A stretch of 64,000 bases of DNA from Gnetum montanum (GCA_015680685.1 MNCI01024064.1:31610-95609); one strand, 5' to 3'. Counted from the first letter of the stretch, positions 1-10,395 are shown. Notes: generated by a model not told the origin, from the letters alone. Numbers and translations: made by a program.

Positions 1-606
1 CTTGACTGCAGGTTCCATTAGCATAATGTGAACTAATGAACTTTCTAAATAATATTTAAAATGCTAAAGTGCCTTGATGACTGCGAAAGCTTGTTTCTCT
101 AAGTCTGAATAATTTAACTCTGAACCTTTCAATTGATACCAAAAAAATCCAATTGGTTCATTTTGACCTTCGCTATCATTTTGTGTTAGAACAACAGCAA
201 TAGAATCTTTTGAAGCAAAAGAGTATAACCAAAAATCTTCTTTAAGTTTAGGCTTTACCAAATATGGAGCCTCTTGTATAGCCTTTTTGATTTCTGATAA
301 AGCTCTCTCTGATTCTGATGTTTTCTCTACTTGGACATCCTTTTTTAGCATATGCATCAAAGGTTTGGAAATTTCAGTGAATCCGGGGATGAACTTTTTC
401 ACAAATTTGATCTTCCCAAAGAATGATCTAAGAGATTTCTTACTTGTGGGATGCTCAATATTCTGTACTGCTTGAATTCAGGAATCGTCTATGGCAATCC
501 CTTCTTGACATATCACATGGCCCAATAGGCTTCCAGATTTAACCCCGAAGATACACTTCTTAGGATTTAATGAAATACCAATCTCATGACATCTGTCGAA
601 AACTTG
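1..606 (-). pseudogene. E1 pol, RT thumb and degenerate RNase H (continuation)
   Basis: This continues the 607-3144 frame after an in-frame stop. Minus-strand codons give the RT connection motif LNPKKCIFGV, then FIPGFTEISKPL, then a Ty3-type RNase H with NYSDLEKQAFAVIKAL (open from 402 to 64). The first catalytic position, normally the Asp of a TDAS-like motif, reads SFAS, so this RNase H lacks that Asp. Loss of catalytic residues from the gypsy-type RNase H is known for Tat-lineage elements that carry a second, archaeal-type RNase H. At least two stops interrupt the reading between 402 and 606. The region reaches the window edge and is partial. Confidence 0.75.
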
Positions 607-3144
607 CTAAAGATGATTTATATGATCTTCCTTTTTCTTTGAAAATATTGTAATATCATCCAAATAAACCATCACAAATTTTCCTAATAAATCCTTAAAC
701 GCTAAATCCATTGCTCTTTGAAAAGTAGCTCCAGCATTTGACAATCCGAATGGCATTCTTTGGTAAGCGAAAGTTCCCCACTTGGTGATAAATGCTATTT
801 TGAATCTATCATTCTTATCTACCACAATTTGATTATAACCTAAGAAACTGTCTAGGAAGGAATATTCTTGACAACCTGAGACTTTAATAAGTGTCTCATC
901 AATTCTTGGAAGAGGATAGTTATCTTTCTTTGAAGCATCGTTTAAATTTCTAAAATCTACACAAAGTCTTATATCATCATTTTTCTTTCTTACTGGAACA
1001 ATATTAGCAAGCCATGTTGAATGTCGTACTGGATATATGATTTGTGCTTGCAACAACTCTTTGATTTCGGCTTCCATAGCTAGTTCAAACGATGGATTCA
1101 ACTTCCTTTGTTTTTTCTTGACTGTTTTGCAATCTTCTATTAAATGAATCTTATGTGTCATCACATCTTGCCTAAAATATTTAAGATCATCATAAGACCA
1201 AGCAAAATTGTCCAAATTATCTTGTAGACATGATAACAAATCTTGCTTGAAATTTGAGTCTCTTTCCGTGGTAACATTTAGCATCTTTGACATCTTGTCT
1301 AATCCAAAATTCACCATCTCGAAAGCTTGACTATCTGGGTTTCGTATATCCTTTCCAGTAAGTAAATTTTTCTTGAACTCATGTTCCAAATCAATCATCC
1401 TTTCTGGAATAAAATTAGCTTTGGAATTTGATAACGTTTTAGGTATCACTTGACCCTCAAATTCTTGTTTATTCTTCATAAATATTAGTACTTGATAATC
1501 ATCTTCAAATACTTGTAAATGTCTTATATTGTCTGGTACTGATGGCTGATGTTCTTCTTCAATCATGACATCTTTGTAATTTTCTAATATTTGCATATCC
1601 AATGTTGAAGCTGCCTTAGCCAAATCATCTGCTATAAGATTCTCCGCTCTATTTATATGCTCTATTTGGCAATGTTGAAATTTCTCTAACTTACAAGCAA
1701 GTTGCTTATAAGGTCTTAAGAATTTGCTCTTTACGACATAGTTACCTTTTACTTGTTCGCAGACTAATCTTGAGTCTCCTTTTATAGTGATTTCTTTGAT
1801 TATTTTTTCTAGAGCTATTCTCATACCAATACATAAAGCTTCATACTCAACCTGGTTGTTAGTACAAGGAAAAGATAGATGAATTGCTTTGAGAATTTTG
1901 GGTGAATCATTCTTGAATATAAGTATTCCAACTCTTTCACCTTTTGAATTGCATGAACCATCAAAGTATAACTCCCATTTATCTTCATTCTTTGATTGTT
2001 CTTTTTTAGGACTACAACTTTCTTGGAGTGTACAAATTTTGCTTTCAATACCTTCTTTTTCAACCATTTTACTTTTTCCATTTGAAGTAATATTATCTAT
2101 CATCAAAGGTTCGCTATAGATGTAGATTTGATTTGGTTCTCCTTTCCAAGGTAACCACATGTGAGAATAATCTGTTGATATGTAACCTAAGAAATTCTTA
2201 CTCCAACTTCTACTCAATAGGAGACTATGCAAATCTGGTATATCTGCTACTTGAATAGTTACTCTACTTCTGATGCGAGGTTCGGAAGCAATTTTCAATA
2301 GAATACTTGGTAATTGACCCACAATCTTTACTCTAATTTTGTCCACTTGAACAATCTTTCCGTTTGATTTTTCAGGAATCAAACCAAGTCTCTTACATAT
2401 AGACAATGGCATTATAGTAGATGTGGCTCTAGATTCAACCAAATAATTTTGTAAGTACTTATCTTTTAATTTCATTGTCAAAAGGAAAGGAGGAGCTTTC
2501 TTGTCATACGAAGTCCTTAACTTTTCACCATTGTTAGACACGTAACTTAACTCTGATTCTCTAGCTCTCCTTTTACCTTTAATGAACTCTAAAGCCTTTC
2601 TTTGTTGATCTCCTATTTGAAGCAACTGATAGAGGCTAATATTGGCTTTGACATGTTTAAGGTCTTCTATCAAATCATATTCTCCATCACCAATGAAGCT
2701 TGATCTCTTCATCCATTTATTAAAAGATTGATTTGGAGTGTTTTGCTCCACTTGATTATCTTTACCTTTATTCCTATCTCTTCTATTTGGCTCAAAATCT
2801 CTTTTCTTAGTAGATGGATTACTAATAACATTTGGGGGTCTAGAAGTAGTTAATCTCTCTTTTGGTTGAAGATTATATCCATTTTCCTCATTGTTATTAC
2901 ATTCCTCATCTGAAGACATATCTTCTTCAAAACTTGATAGAGAAGAAGTATCGCTTGATCCATTGCTAGAAGATTTACTTGCATAATGAACACTAGATAA
3001 CTCATTATCAGATTCAATATCAAGAAAGTTGGACATAATAAGGTTACTTTCATCCTCATCTTCTGCTATCTTAGTGTCTTGATGTTTATACTTTCTACTT
3101 TTCCTTTCTTCCTTGATATTAACTCTTTCCAATGCTTTTTTCAA
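607..3144 (-). CDS. E1 Pol: protease-like, archaeal-type RNase H, then RT
   Basis: An 845-codon open frame. Residues 1-200 are charged linker. A retropepsin-like segment follows (about 215-345), with the active site reading VESRAT instead of VDSGAT, so it is probably inactive. Residues about 385-510 form an RNase H domain with all four acidic positions: FDGSC, VEYEAL, KGDSRL and IADDLA. RT follows (about 700-845) with RLCVDFRNLN, SFLDSF, RMPFGLSNAGATFQRAM and the catalytic YLDD. The RNase H therefore lies BEFORE RT; in usual Tat elements the archaeal-type RNase H follows the gypsy RNase H. The listed start is a TTG produced by a one-base frame change in an A-run, so the frame probably joined gag upstream. 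The final codons run into a TAG at 607-609. Confidence 0.85.
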   Translation of the reverse strand: MKKALERVNIKEERKSRKYKHQDTKIAEDEDESNLIMSNFLDIESDNELSSVHYASKSSSNGSSDTSSLSSFEEDMSSDEECNNNEENGYNLQPKERLTTSRPPNVISNPSTKKRDFEPNRRDRNKGKDNQVEQNTPNQSFNKWMKRSSFIGDGEYDLIEDLKHVKANISLYQLLQIGDQQRKALEFIKGKRRARESELSYVSNNGEKLRTSYDKKAPPFLLTMKLKDKYLQNYLVESRATSTIMPLSICKRLGLIPEKSNGKIVQVDKIRVKIVGQLPSILLKIASEPRIRSRVTIQVADIPDLHSLLLSRSWSKNFLGYISTDYSHMWLPWKGEPNQIYIYSEPLMIDNITSNGKSKMVEKEGIESKICTLQESCSPKKEQSKNEDKWELYFDGSCNSKGERVGILIFKNDSPKILKAIHLSFPCTNNQVEYEALCIGMRIALEKIIKEITIKGDSRLVCEQVKGNYVVKSKFLRPYKQLACKLEKFQHCQIEHINRAENLIADDLAKAASTLDMQILENYKDVMIEEEHQPSVPDNIRHLQVFEDDYQVLIFMKNKQEFEGQVIPKTLSNSKANFIPERMIDLEHEFKKNLLTGKDIRNPDSQAFEMVNFGLDKMSKMLNVTTERDSNFKQDLLSCLQDNLDNFAWSYDDLKYFRQDVMTHKIHLIEDCKTVKKKQRKLNPSFELAMEAEIKELLQAQIIYPVRHSTWLANIVPVRKKNDDIRLCVDFRNLNDASKKDNYPLPRIDETLIKVSGCQEYSFLDSFLGYNQIVVDKNDRFKIAFITKWGTFAYQRMPFGLSNAGATFQRAMDLAFKDLLGKFVMVYLDDITIFSKKKEDHINHL

Positions 3145-3939
3145 GATTCACTATTTTGTTAGACATATCTCTCATTAATTGTCCTTTTTCAGATCCCACT
3201 CTTTCATGTTCTTGCTCTATCATAACAGGAGATGGACCTGGCAAAGCTTTGAATTGAGCTATATCTTGGATAAGAATCATAACTCTTTCTTCTCTTTTTG
3301 GAATTGCAATATTTTCTTCAAGATTCAAGTTCAGCTGTTTTCTAACTATATAGCTTCACTAAAATAGTCATGTAGTGTTGTTAAGTTTGAAGTTCTCCTT
3401 AACCAAATTGAAATGTTGGGGTTGACAGCCTTAAGGTAAGTTTCCTTAAGCATTTCTTCTAATGGCCTATATTGCCTTTGAAAGAGTCCACAAATTCGTT
3501 GAAACTTAATATTGAAATCTCTAATTGACTATTTAACTCCTTTCTTAATTTGTACTAGCCCACAGTATAGTTGTTGTTGATCTAATTGATTACCAAATTG
3601 GGCTAAGAAAAGATTCTTCATGTCATCCCAACTTGTAATACTATTACTTGGTAAGTTTGAATACCAAATATGAGCCATATCCTTTAGATTTGATACAAAC
3701 AACCTAAAAGCTTGATCTTCATGTTGAATATTTGCATGAGCTAAAGCTAACTCAAATATGTGAATATATTCTTAAGCTAAATAAGCTTTTCCAAGAATGA
3801 AAGGCTCAGGAAAATATTTGTAAACTACCTTAGGAATATCATTGTAATTTTGAAATCCTAATGGTGTAACTCCTTGCCAAGGATTTGCCATCCTATTCCT
3901 TTGGGTAATTGAACTCTTACACTTTCTAGATCTTTTCAT
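3119..3939 (-). pseudogene. E1 gag, broken
   Basis: The minus-strand reading begins at an ATG at 3939 (MKRSRKCKSS) and gives a capsid-like Gag segment: WQGVTPLGFQNYNDIP, then FRLFVSNLKDMAHIWYSNLP, TSWDDMKNLFLAQFG and FNIKFQRICGLF. The W-Y-sNLP...W-d-l..-Fl.-F pattern is that of plant retrotransposon Gag (retrotrans_gag family). Stops lie near codons 60 and 140, and the last 69 codons (3328-3119) are in a frame offset by one base from the pol frame at a run of six As (about 3135-3141). The one-base offset looks like an indel. The local codons do not form a properly phased minus-one slippery heptamer. Confidence 0.75.
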
Positions 3940-4216
3940 AAAAATTAAAAAACCAGAGATAATGGGTGATCTTCTTTATCTTCTAGTTTTCACTCCACTA
4001 CTTGTTCCCAATTCAGAAACTTTCTTTTGTTCTTCTTCTGATGAAGAATCAATCTTAGAATCTAGAATATCCTTTGAAACTTTGAAACTTTCCAAACTAT
4101 GAAATGTCTTGGTCATGAACTGAAAATAGTATCTAATTTCTTAAGCCTTTATAGTAACAAAGAATTGTTGATGTACTAAAAGTATAAGGCTTATGAACCT
4201 GGAGGCTTAATTTTCA

Positions 4217-4234
4217 GCCCTCCATCTAGCACCA
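4217..4234 (-). promoter_or_regulatory. E1 primer-binding-site-like motif
   Basis: The minus strand reads TGGTGCTAGATGGAGGGC, seven bases inside the LTR edge. The same motif, with few changes, follows the 5' LTR in E2, E3, E4 and E6. Position and conservation fit a minus-strand primer site. I could not match it to a particular plant tRNA. Confidence 0.6.
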
Positions 4235-4241
4235 AAAGAAC

Positions 4242-5830
4242 TGTTGGTGACCATTTGGGACGCGACCGCCAACGAGTGTCCTCGAATAGGATTTAGGTGC
4301 CTGCTGGTCTCTGGCAACACCAAGGCCCAAATAACTCCAAATAAACATAGTAGTTAATCTGAGTATGTGTGTGTGCAGTTGTGGCATGTGGTTGTGAGAA
4401 ATGTAACGATTGAGTTGTGTGTAAACTACAAATGACTTACTTTAAAGAGATTCAGCCAACTTTGCCAAGTACTGTGAGTTATTGAAAATTTCCTATTTTT
4501 TTCAACTGCCTAGTCTACACAGTCCTTATAATACCTAATTTTAACAAATAAAATTTTGCAAAAACATTTGAGCACAACTCTGCAATCTACTCCTAATTTT
4601 CCCCAGAGAAAGAGATAGTTCCACAAGAAAACTAGAAATAGAGCAAGATTCAATGGAAATAAGCAGAAAAGAAACGAAAGAATATTTGTGTAGACCTCAA
4701 ATATTTAAACAAGGTAAAATGACATGAGTAAAAACTTTGCAATAAAGCTATCCCAAATTCAATATCTACGAATTGTTCAAACTTCCAAGGCTCAAACAAG
4801 CAATATCTTCAAGACAATCCTACTATGCTGCCAAAAATAGCTATGTAAACTACCATGTACGAGACTCTATTTTGGGTAGATAATAGATGTCAACGATTGG
4901 ATTTAAATAGAACCTTTAAAAGACTTGACAATTTCTGATTGAAAAACCATGAGAATTCACTTTAAAGATAAAAAAGAAGCTATTCTAGGCCCATCAAAAT
5001 ACCAAAGATTTTCTGAACCCTCTTGACTACTGAATTGTTCAACGGCGTGACTACAAATAGAGGCTCTCTTACAAAAATTCCAATAGCAGTTCCCACACGT
5101 TGCAAAATAAAAAAATTTACTACTAAAATACTCTTAAGGATTTTAAACACAAGCACTTCTATGACAAAATTTTAATAGAAATTTCTATCGGGCAACAAGA
5201 ACAGTAATAGCAATCTAAAAATCCAAAAATTACTTGCCAAGGATGATACTATCTAAACCACTAGCTAAATTATTTAAAAAAAAAAAACAAAAAATGAAAT
5301 GCATAACTCACAGGACCATGACAAAGAGGCTGAAATCTTTACTCTGGCAAGCCATATTACAATCAATCTTCTTTACAAATCTTCCAAATGTGATGTGAGA
5401 AGTGATGATGATATCAAGTGATGATATGAGACTCCAATGTGAAGATGTTCAATGTGATGATGTTCAATGTCTTCTCCTCTCCCCCCTTTAGCCCTTTTAT
5501 AGGGTTGAAAGGTAGTTAGGTAAGTTACATCTTCAAAAATATCTTACCTAACTTTTCTCCCAAGTAACTTGGCCAACCAATTAGGAGGTTACTTGCTCAA
5601 CAACTTAGGTAAGTTACAACAATTTTGGATAGTTATGACCATCATATATAAAAATCTGCAACTGACAAGTGTTTACTTTATATATGATATTGGCTAAATA
5701 TCCTAAGAATTTTGTCTTTGAATAACACTTCAATTTAGAGGTAGGTATCTAGCATTTATATCCAATGTTTATCTTGTTAAGTTGAGGCTTTAGAAACGTA
5801 ATCATTCATTTTTACATGGAATATAATCGG
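4242..5830 (-). repeat. E1 5' LTR (outer edge approximate)
   Basis: The inner edge is at 4242, where the plus strand reads TGTTGGTGACC (the LTR ends ...CCAACA on the minus strand), next to the PBS-like motif. A TATA box at 5503-5492 places the promoter inside it, giving roughly 1.2 kb of R-U5/leader-like sequence. AT-rich throughout and without a long open frame. The outer edge could lie anywhere between about 5550 and 5850, because the matching 3' LTR is outside the window. Confidence 0.55.
5492..5503 (-). promoter_or_regulatory. E1 LTR TATA box
   Basis: The minus strand reads CCTATAAAAGGG, a strong TATA element at the expected place inside the LTR. Transcription would proceed toward lower coordinates, into gag and pol. 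Confidence 0.65.
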
Positions 5831-5867
5831 TTATAAAACTAATTTTAAGGGATGGAAAATATACGTT

Positions 5868-6120
5868 TCAAAAGTAAATAATTTTCCAATGCCGATAATC
5901 GAGTTGCTCAATTGCTTCTCCTATACGCAACCTATTCCTGCAGCTTGCACTCCATTCTAATGAACTTGCTTTGTCCACTATTTTGTAGCCACTGCTCTTC
6001 CTTGGATTCACCCTAGGTCTTCTTTCCCAATTAATACACGATTGTTGGTTCATTGCTGACGTCGCTGAAGCCCTGCTGCTATTCTGCTACCACCATCTCC
6101 ACATCTTCCACATCCGCCAT
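5868..6120 (-). pseudogene. decayed coding fragment, unidentified
   Basis: Starting at a minus-strand ATG at 6120, the frame reads MADVEDVEMVVAE and continues with coding-like composition (for example FSDVSNEPTIVY, KEEQWLQNSGQSKFI, ATRLSALENYL) to about 5870. It is broken by about five stops: TAG, TAA, TAG, TAG and TGA. Each is one C-to-T change from CAG, CAA or CGA. That pattern suggests a once-open, since methylated and mutated frame of about 85 codons. I do not recognise the protein. It lies between E1 and the broken end of E4 and could be a captured host exon or a leader ORF of another element. Confidence 0.35.
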
Positions 6121-6977
6121 GGTTGTGCATTGTCCACTGAACTCCCACAAAATTGATGGCAGCTGGAACCACTTCTATGCACAGCTCGGAAGTAGTTACT
6201 ATTTCACCCATATCGGCAGTGAAATGGCTTGGAACTGTAAACCCTCGACGAAGATGTCCTGCTCCAGTATGTAGGCAACGTTCAAGTTCGGCGCATTTGT
6301 ATTTTGTTTTTTCATTTTTGCTGATAACCGTCCAGAATCGCAGGCATAGGTGTAGGCATGGTAACCACCTTTGTTTTAGCCCTATTTCATTCATTTTACT
6401 GTAGCCTCTGGCCAAGAAATTAGGCTCACTGTGGAAATAGAAAAAGAAAACCTGCGCAGCAAGTATTTGATAAAATTCCAAAGAGGAATATGAAGTTATT
6501 TCTGGCGTTTTCTTGGCAAAATTTAGCAGAAAGCATCACTTTTTTTTGTTACTGTGTTGATACTGCTTTTTTTTTATGTTTGAGAGCACATGATGTGCCC
6601 CTATCCCTGAAAATATTTAGTGTAGTATACTATACTATTTCATCTTACCACAGAATCTATTTTCTCTATTCATTGGATTTAATGCAGATCTGTGAAAGTA
6701 GGACCGACATCATTCTAGAATAATGTTTATCATCGATATATTTGTATGGCCAGGCCAGGTATATCTTGTGTCCACCACCGCTACTGAACTAGTCTGAGTT
6801 TGGTAGAATGTAATATGCTGAACTATTACATTCTTTGCCTAATGTAAGGTTTAAAATAAAATATATGTTTCATCACCGTAAACTCATCCGAATTTTTACA
6901 ACTATTTTATTTTTATTCATTTTAAGTAGACTGAAACTTCTGCTCCATGTAGTGGCTGGAAATGTGCCAACAATCAT
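6121..6977. other. unassigned stretch between E1 and E4
   Basis: AT-rich sequence without a recognisable domain on either strand. A 143-codon minus-strand frame (6481-6050) overlaps it, but its composition looks random and I do not support it as a gene. The right edge, about 6977, is where homology to the integrase C-terminus of E4 stops abruptly. Confidence 0.4.
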
Positions 6978-8970
6978 AGGCTTTGATGACTAAGTAATAC
7001 CTTTCCTAGTTAGCTGAGAATTTTTCTGAGTGTTCATGGATTTCCTTGAGAACTAGGTCATCTTCCTTAATCGACCACTTATGTGGATGGTGTTGATGAC
7101 ATCGTTGTTGTAGTTTTTGGTACCATTCGATTTCATCAAGCACTTGTGCCCTTTCTTCTTCCACCAAGTTAAGATCAATAATGTGCAACTTTTTGTTCTA
7201 ACCTGTGGATGTTCAATGAGTTTTTTGGTATGCCCATAGTGCATAGATTAGTTTCTCATGACACCGTCTCTTGATCTGATTCAATATCTTTTTGAGCACC
7301 ATGATGATCATTTTATTCATAGACTTCGCTTGACCATTACTTTGTGGGTAGTATGGTGATGAGAATGAGTGTTTAATACTTAGGCTTTCATATAAGCTTT
7401 TAGTATCTGCACTGCTAAACTGTCATCCATTATTGGTAACTATGGTCATCGTGATACCAAAGAGGGTCACGATGTTTTCTAATATGAAATTGCAAACATG
7501 TTTAGATGAGGTTTTGCTAAGGGGAAATAGCTTCTACCCATTTTGTAAAATATTCGATTGTGGTGATGATGAAGCTATGTCCTACTGAAGATGGTGGTAT
7601 TATCGGCCCAATGATGTCTAATTCCCATTTTTGGAATGGCCATGTGATTTTTGTAGTATGAAACTCATTAGGTGGTATGTGTATTAGGTTACCATGCCTT
7701 TGGAAAATGTTACATTTCCTAACCTTGGAGAAGCAATCATGCTCCATGTGTGGCTAGTAATAGACCAAACATCCAATTTTTATTGCCATTGCTTTGGGTG
7801 GTATATGACCTCCACAAAGTCCTTTGTGAACCTATTCCACAATCATTTGGACATCGATGCTACTAACGCATACTAATAGGATGCCTTCATAGGATCTATG
7901 ACATAAGGTATCCACTATTAATGCATATTTCTGAGAGCATTTTTGCACTACGTCTTTTTGAGCACTCGTCAAATGTTGTGATAGTTGGCCTCGTAGAAGA
8001 TACTCTTTTATGTCATTACAACATTCTATTGCTTGTGTAGTACTAATGGATGCTATGGGTATTTCATCAAGAACGTCGATTATAGTTTTGGTGCAATTTG
8101 TTATAAAACTAGGGAATGCATGGAACATCTCAGGCATCATGTTCAAGGCTAGTGTAGAAAGTGCATCAATGATGGTATTTTCATTCCTAGGAATATGTTG
8201 TGCATCTACGTTGATCAATTATTTTAGCAAGTGTTTGGTTAGGTCATAGTATTATTGTAAGTGAGAAGCTTTGCATGCGTAGACCTCTATGACTTGATTG
8301 ATTACTAACTATGAGTCTCCTCAAACTACAAGATGTGTGATTCCCGAAGTTAGTGCTGCTATAAGACCTCTAAGAAGACCTTCATACTCTGCCACATTGT
8401 TGGTACAAGGGAAGTTTAGTCGATAGAAAAAGGGATGAATTTCTCTAGATGGATACGTTATGATAGCTTCAGCATTTCCTCCTTAGGAGGTGGATGCTCC
8501 ATCGAAGTACAAGATTGCATCATAGTTATCGGGCACTGTGTCTATTCTGTTAATGTTCTCATCAGGGAATTCGGGGTAGATTGTCACTTGATCTTGTGTC
8601 AGAAATGTAGTCAACTAATCGGCTATCACTTAACCCTTAGTGGAGGATTGAGCAACATAGAGCAAGTCAAACTCTACAATCATCACCTTCCATCTAGCTA
8701 TCCTACTTGACTCATAGATGTTATTGGTAAGAGCTTGAAGCACATTGTCTTTGCAAATGATATTGACTTGATTGCAGAAGAGGTAATGTCATCACTTTTT
8801 TAAGGAAAAGACAATGGAAAAACATGAACTTTCCACATTGTTGTATCATTTTTCATAGGCAACTATGGAGTGGATTAAATAGTAAGCAGGGATCTCGATT
8901 CCATCTTCTTGTTTTTGACACAACATAGATGCAATAAATAAATAGTATGTCATGAAATAGATGTAAAAAG
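6978..8970 (-). pseudogene. E4 pol: archaeal-type RNase H and integrase, decayed
   Basis: On the minus strand, from high to low: RNase H connection (8970-8700), archaeal-type RNase H (about 8530-8200), including a segment homologous to NTIVDALATLALN of E3 (NTIIDALSTLALN, ORF 8218-7832), then integrase. Integrase keeps the strand-transfer-core motif WELDIIGPIIPPSS (7747-7517) and a C-terminal DLVLKEIHEHSEKFSAN. Multiple stops and frame changes separate these. Reading ends in FSAN followed by a stop, then YLVIKAYDC; E3 continues past that point with more C-terminal residues. The final residues and the 3' part of the element are missing from about 6978. Confidence 0.8.
8692..8970 (-). repeat. 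left arm of a 279-bp inverted duplication (assembly artefact)
   Basis: Reverse-complementing 8692-8970 gives 9180-9458 base for base over 279 nt as far as I can read. Each arm ends exactly beside a single N (8971 and 9459). On the minus strand it encodes the RT/RNase H connection (EIPAYYL, SSRIAR), in frame with the downstream pol of E4. Confidence 0.85.
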
Positions 8971-8971
8971 N
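8971..8971. other. single-N scaffold join
   Basis: A lone N at the exact end of the 279-bp duplicated block, read as a contig join of unknown gap size. Confidence 0.85.
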
Positions 8972-9458
8972 AACCTTACCGAACTACATGGCCTACAAGG
9001 TAGACTACAATTCATTAGATGTTTTATTACAAAATTGACGGACAAGTTGAAACCCATGCAGCATTTACTGCAAAAGAATGTCCATTTTCAATTGACTCAA
9101 TAGTGCTAATAAGCCTTTGAGAACATAAAAATGGAGTTGGCTCAACTACCGATAGTTCATCCCCCGAAAAGCAATAAAACTTTTTACATCTATTTCATGA
9201 CATACTATTTATTTATTGCATCTATGTTGTGTCAAAAACAAGAAGATGGAATCGAGATCCCTGCTTACTATTTAATCCACTCCATAGTTGCCTATGAAAA
9301 ATGATACAACAATGTGGAAAGTTCATGTTTTTCCATTGTCTTTTCCTTAAAAAAGTGATGACATTACCTCTTCTGCAATCAAGTCAATATCATTTGCAAA
9401 GACAATGTGCTTCAAGCTCTTACCAATAACATCTATGAGTCAAGTAGGATAGCTAGAT
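8972..9458 (+). pseudogene. inverted 487-bp contig holding E4 RT/RNase H
   Basis: Between the two single Ns the pol reading switches to the plus strand: LHGLQGRLQFIRCFI, then KNVHFQLTQ, FYIYFM and IICKDNVLQAL. This is the RT thumb and gypsy RNase H of the same element. Its right-hand 279 bp repeat the end of the preceding contig in inverse orientation. If the piece is flipped, those 279 bp overlap 8692-8970 and the remaining 208 bp extend E4 pol in the expected direction. It is therefore best read as a misoriented, overlapping contig of E4 and not as a separate plus-strand gene. Confidence 0.8.
9180..9458 (+). repeat. right arm of the 279-bp inverted duplication
   Basis: Exact inverse partner of 8692-8970, of identical length, and bounded by the N at 9459. 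See the left arm for interpretation. Confidence 0.85.
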
Positions 9459-9459
9459 N
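9459..9459. other. single-N scaffold join
   Basis: A lone N between the inverted contig and the next E4 pol segment. The RT palm that should lie between them is missing, so real sequence is absent here. Confidence 0.85.
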
Positions 9460-10089
9460 AGGTAGTGAGAAGTAATCCTTTATAGTTGCTATGTTAAGGT
9501 CACGAAAGTTAATTCATATGTGAATGCTACCATTTTTCTTGGGGACTACAACAATGTTGGATACCAAATCGACATAGTCAATAGATCAGATGAAACTGGC
9601 TTGGTAGAGCTTCGTGATTTTGTTACGAACTACCAATGCCACCTTAGGCTTAACCTTACATGATTTTTTCTTTACTGGTCTAATTTTTTCAATGAGGATG
9701 ATGTTATGCTGGATGATTCGAGGGTCCAGTCTTGGCATATTGGTATATGACCAAGTGAATGTTTTGATGTTGTTCTTCAGCACTTGTGTAATGTCATTGG
9801 CAAGTTGTCAATTTATTAGAGTACTCAATTTTAATATTTTAACTTCACCACTAGACATAATGATGGGGACTTCAATGAGGGGATCTTCAATGATGTTGTT
9901 GGCTTCTAAGTCCAAAGTTTTAGTCATACCATTGGGGTAGTTTGATGTTTCTTGAGTGGATGCCATGAATTAGCATAAGTAGATGAGTCTAAATCTAAGG
10001 ATTCTAGATTAGTTATTTGTTTTATGGCCCTGTGAGATCCATTGATAGACAACATTGAAAAGAGATTCTGGTTGTCCATATGCTTGTTC
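9460..10089 (-). pseudogene. E4 pol, N-terminal part of RT
   Basis: The minus strand gives MTKTLDLEANNIIEDPL, EVKILKLSTL, then a 65-codon open stretch (9783-9586) with TFTWSYTNMPRLDP, IIQHNIILI and KVKPKVAL, then SNIVVVPKKNGSI. It matches the start of RT in E3 and E2 residue for residue in many places. It begins at a candidate 3' splice site (AG at 10091-10090), followed by GAACAAGCATATGGA, which aligns with the corresponding site in E2 and E3. Stops and the scaffold join at 9459 interrupt it. Confidence 0.75.
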
Positions 10090-10222
10090 CTGCCAATTTA
10101 ATCCAGGAGCACCGTGAGTGAGATTGTCTGATAGGGGAGTTGCTATATAAACTAGCTTTGTGTAATTAATTTATGTCTTGATGAAACTATGGCATATAAG
10201 AGTATTTTAACGTCATACATGG

Positions 10223-10320
10223 ACGTGTGGCAGTTTTAGGCCTTATCGAGCCAAATGGCAGTTTTAGGCCTTATCGGGCCCTATGGTAGTTTTAGGCCAT
10301 ACCGGGCCATATGGTATTCA
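10223..10320 (+). repeat. three-unit tandem array upstream of E4 antisense gene
   Basis: Three 28-30 bp units of the type GGCAGTTTTAGGCCTTATCG. The place and core sequence match the six-unit arrays at 21801-21980 (E2) and 42051-42230 (E3). It lies between the RT start and the antisense TATA box. Confidence 0.75.
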
Positions 10321-10395
10321 TAAAAATGAACAAAAAAAACTATCTTGAAAGCATGAAAATGAAGACAATGTAGGAAATAATAATAATTATAATAA

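Larger units (their letters stand above)
1..5830 (-). mobile_element. E1: Ty3/gypsy LTR retrotransposon, 5' two-thirds
   Basis: Read on the minus strand from high to low coordinates, this holds a 5' LTR (about 5830-4242), a primer-binding-site-like motif (4234-4217), gag (3939 to about 3119) and a pol frame with protease, RNase H, RT and a second RNase H. It runs off the left window edge, so integrase and the 3' LTR are not visible. The low-coordinate LTR edge is clear from the TG beside the PBS-like motif. The outer edge near 5830 is only an estimate, because no second LTR is available for comparison. Its coding sequence is clearly diverged from E2-E6. Confidence 0.85.

Noticed and set aside
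3119-3150. Programmed frameshift site at the A-run joining E1 gag and pol
   Set aside because: In the upstream frame the run reads GAA AAA AGC, not a phased X XXY YYZ heptamer, and gag is already broken by stops; a one-base indel is simpler.
6050-6481. 143-codon minus-strand ORF
   Set aside because: No domain, odd composition, and an overlapping frame (ATG at 6120) shows a better decayed-coding signal.
8692-9458. Large hairpin or MITE-like inverted repeat
   Set aside because: Arms end exactly at lone Ns and carry in-frame RT/RNase H sequence; an assembly inversion explains it better.
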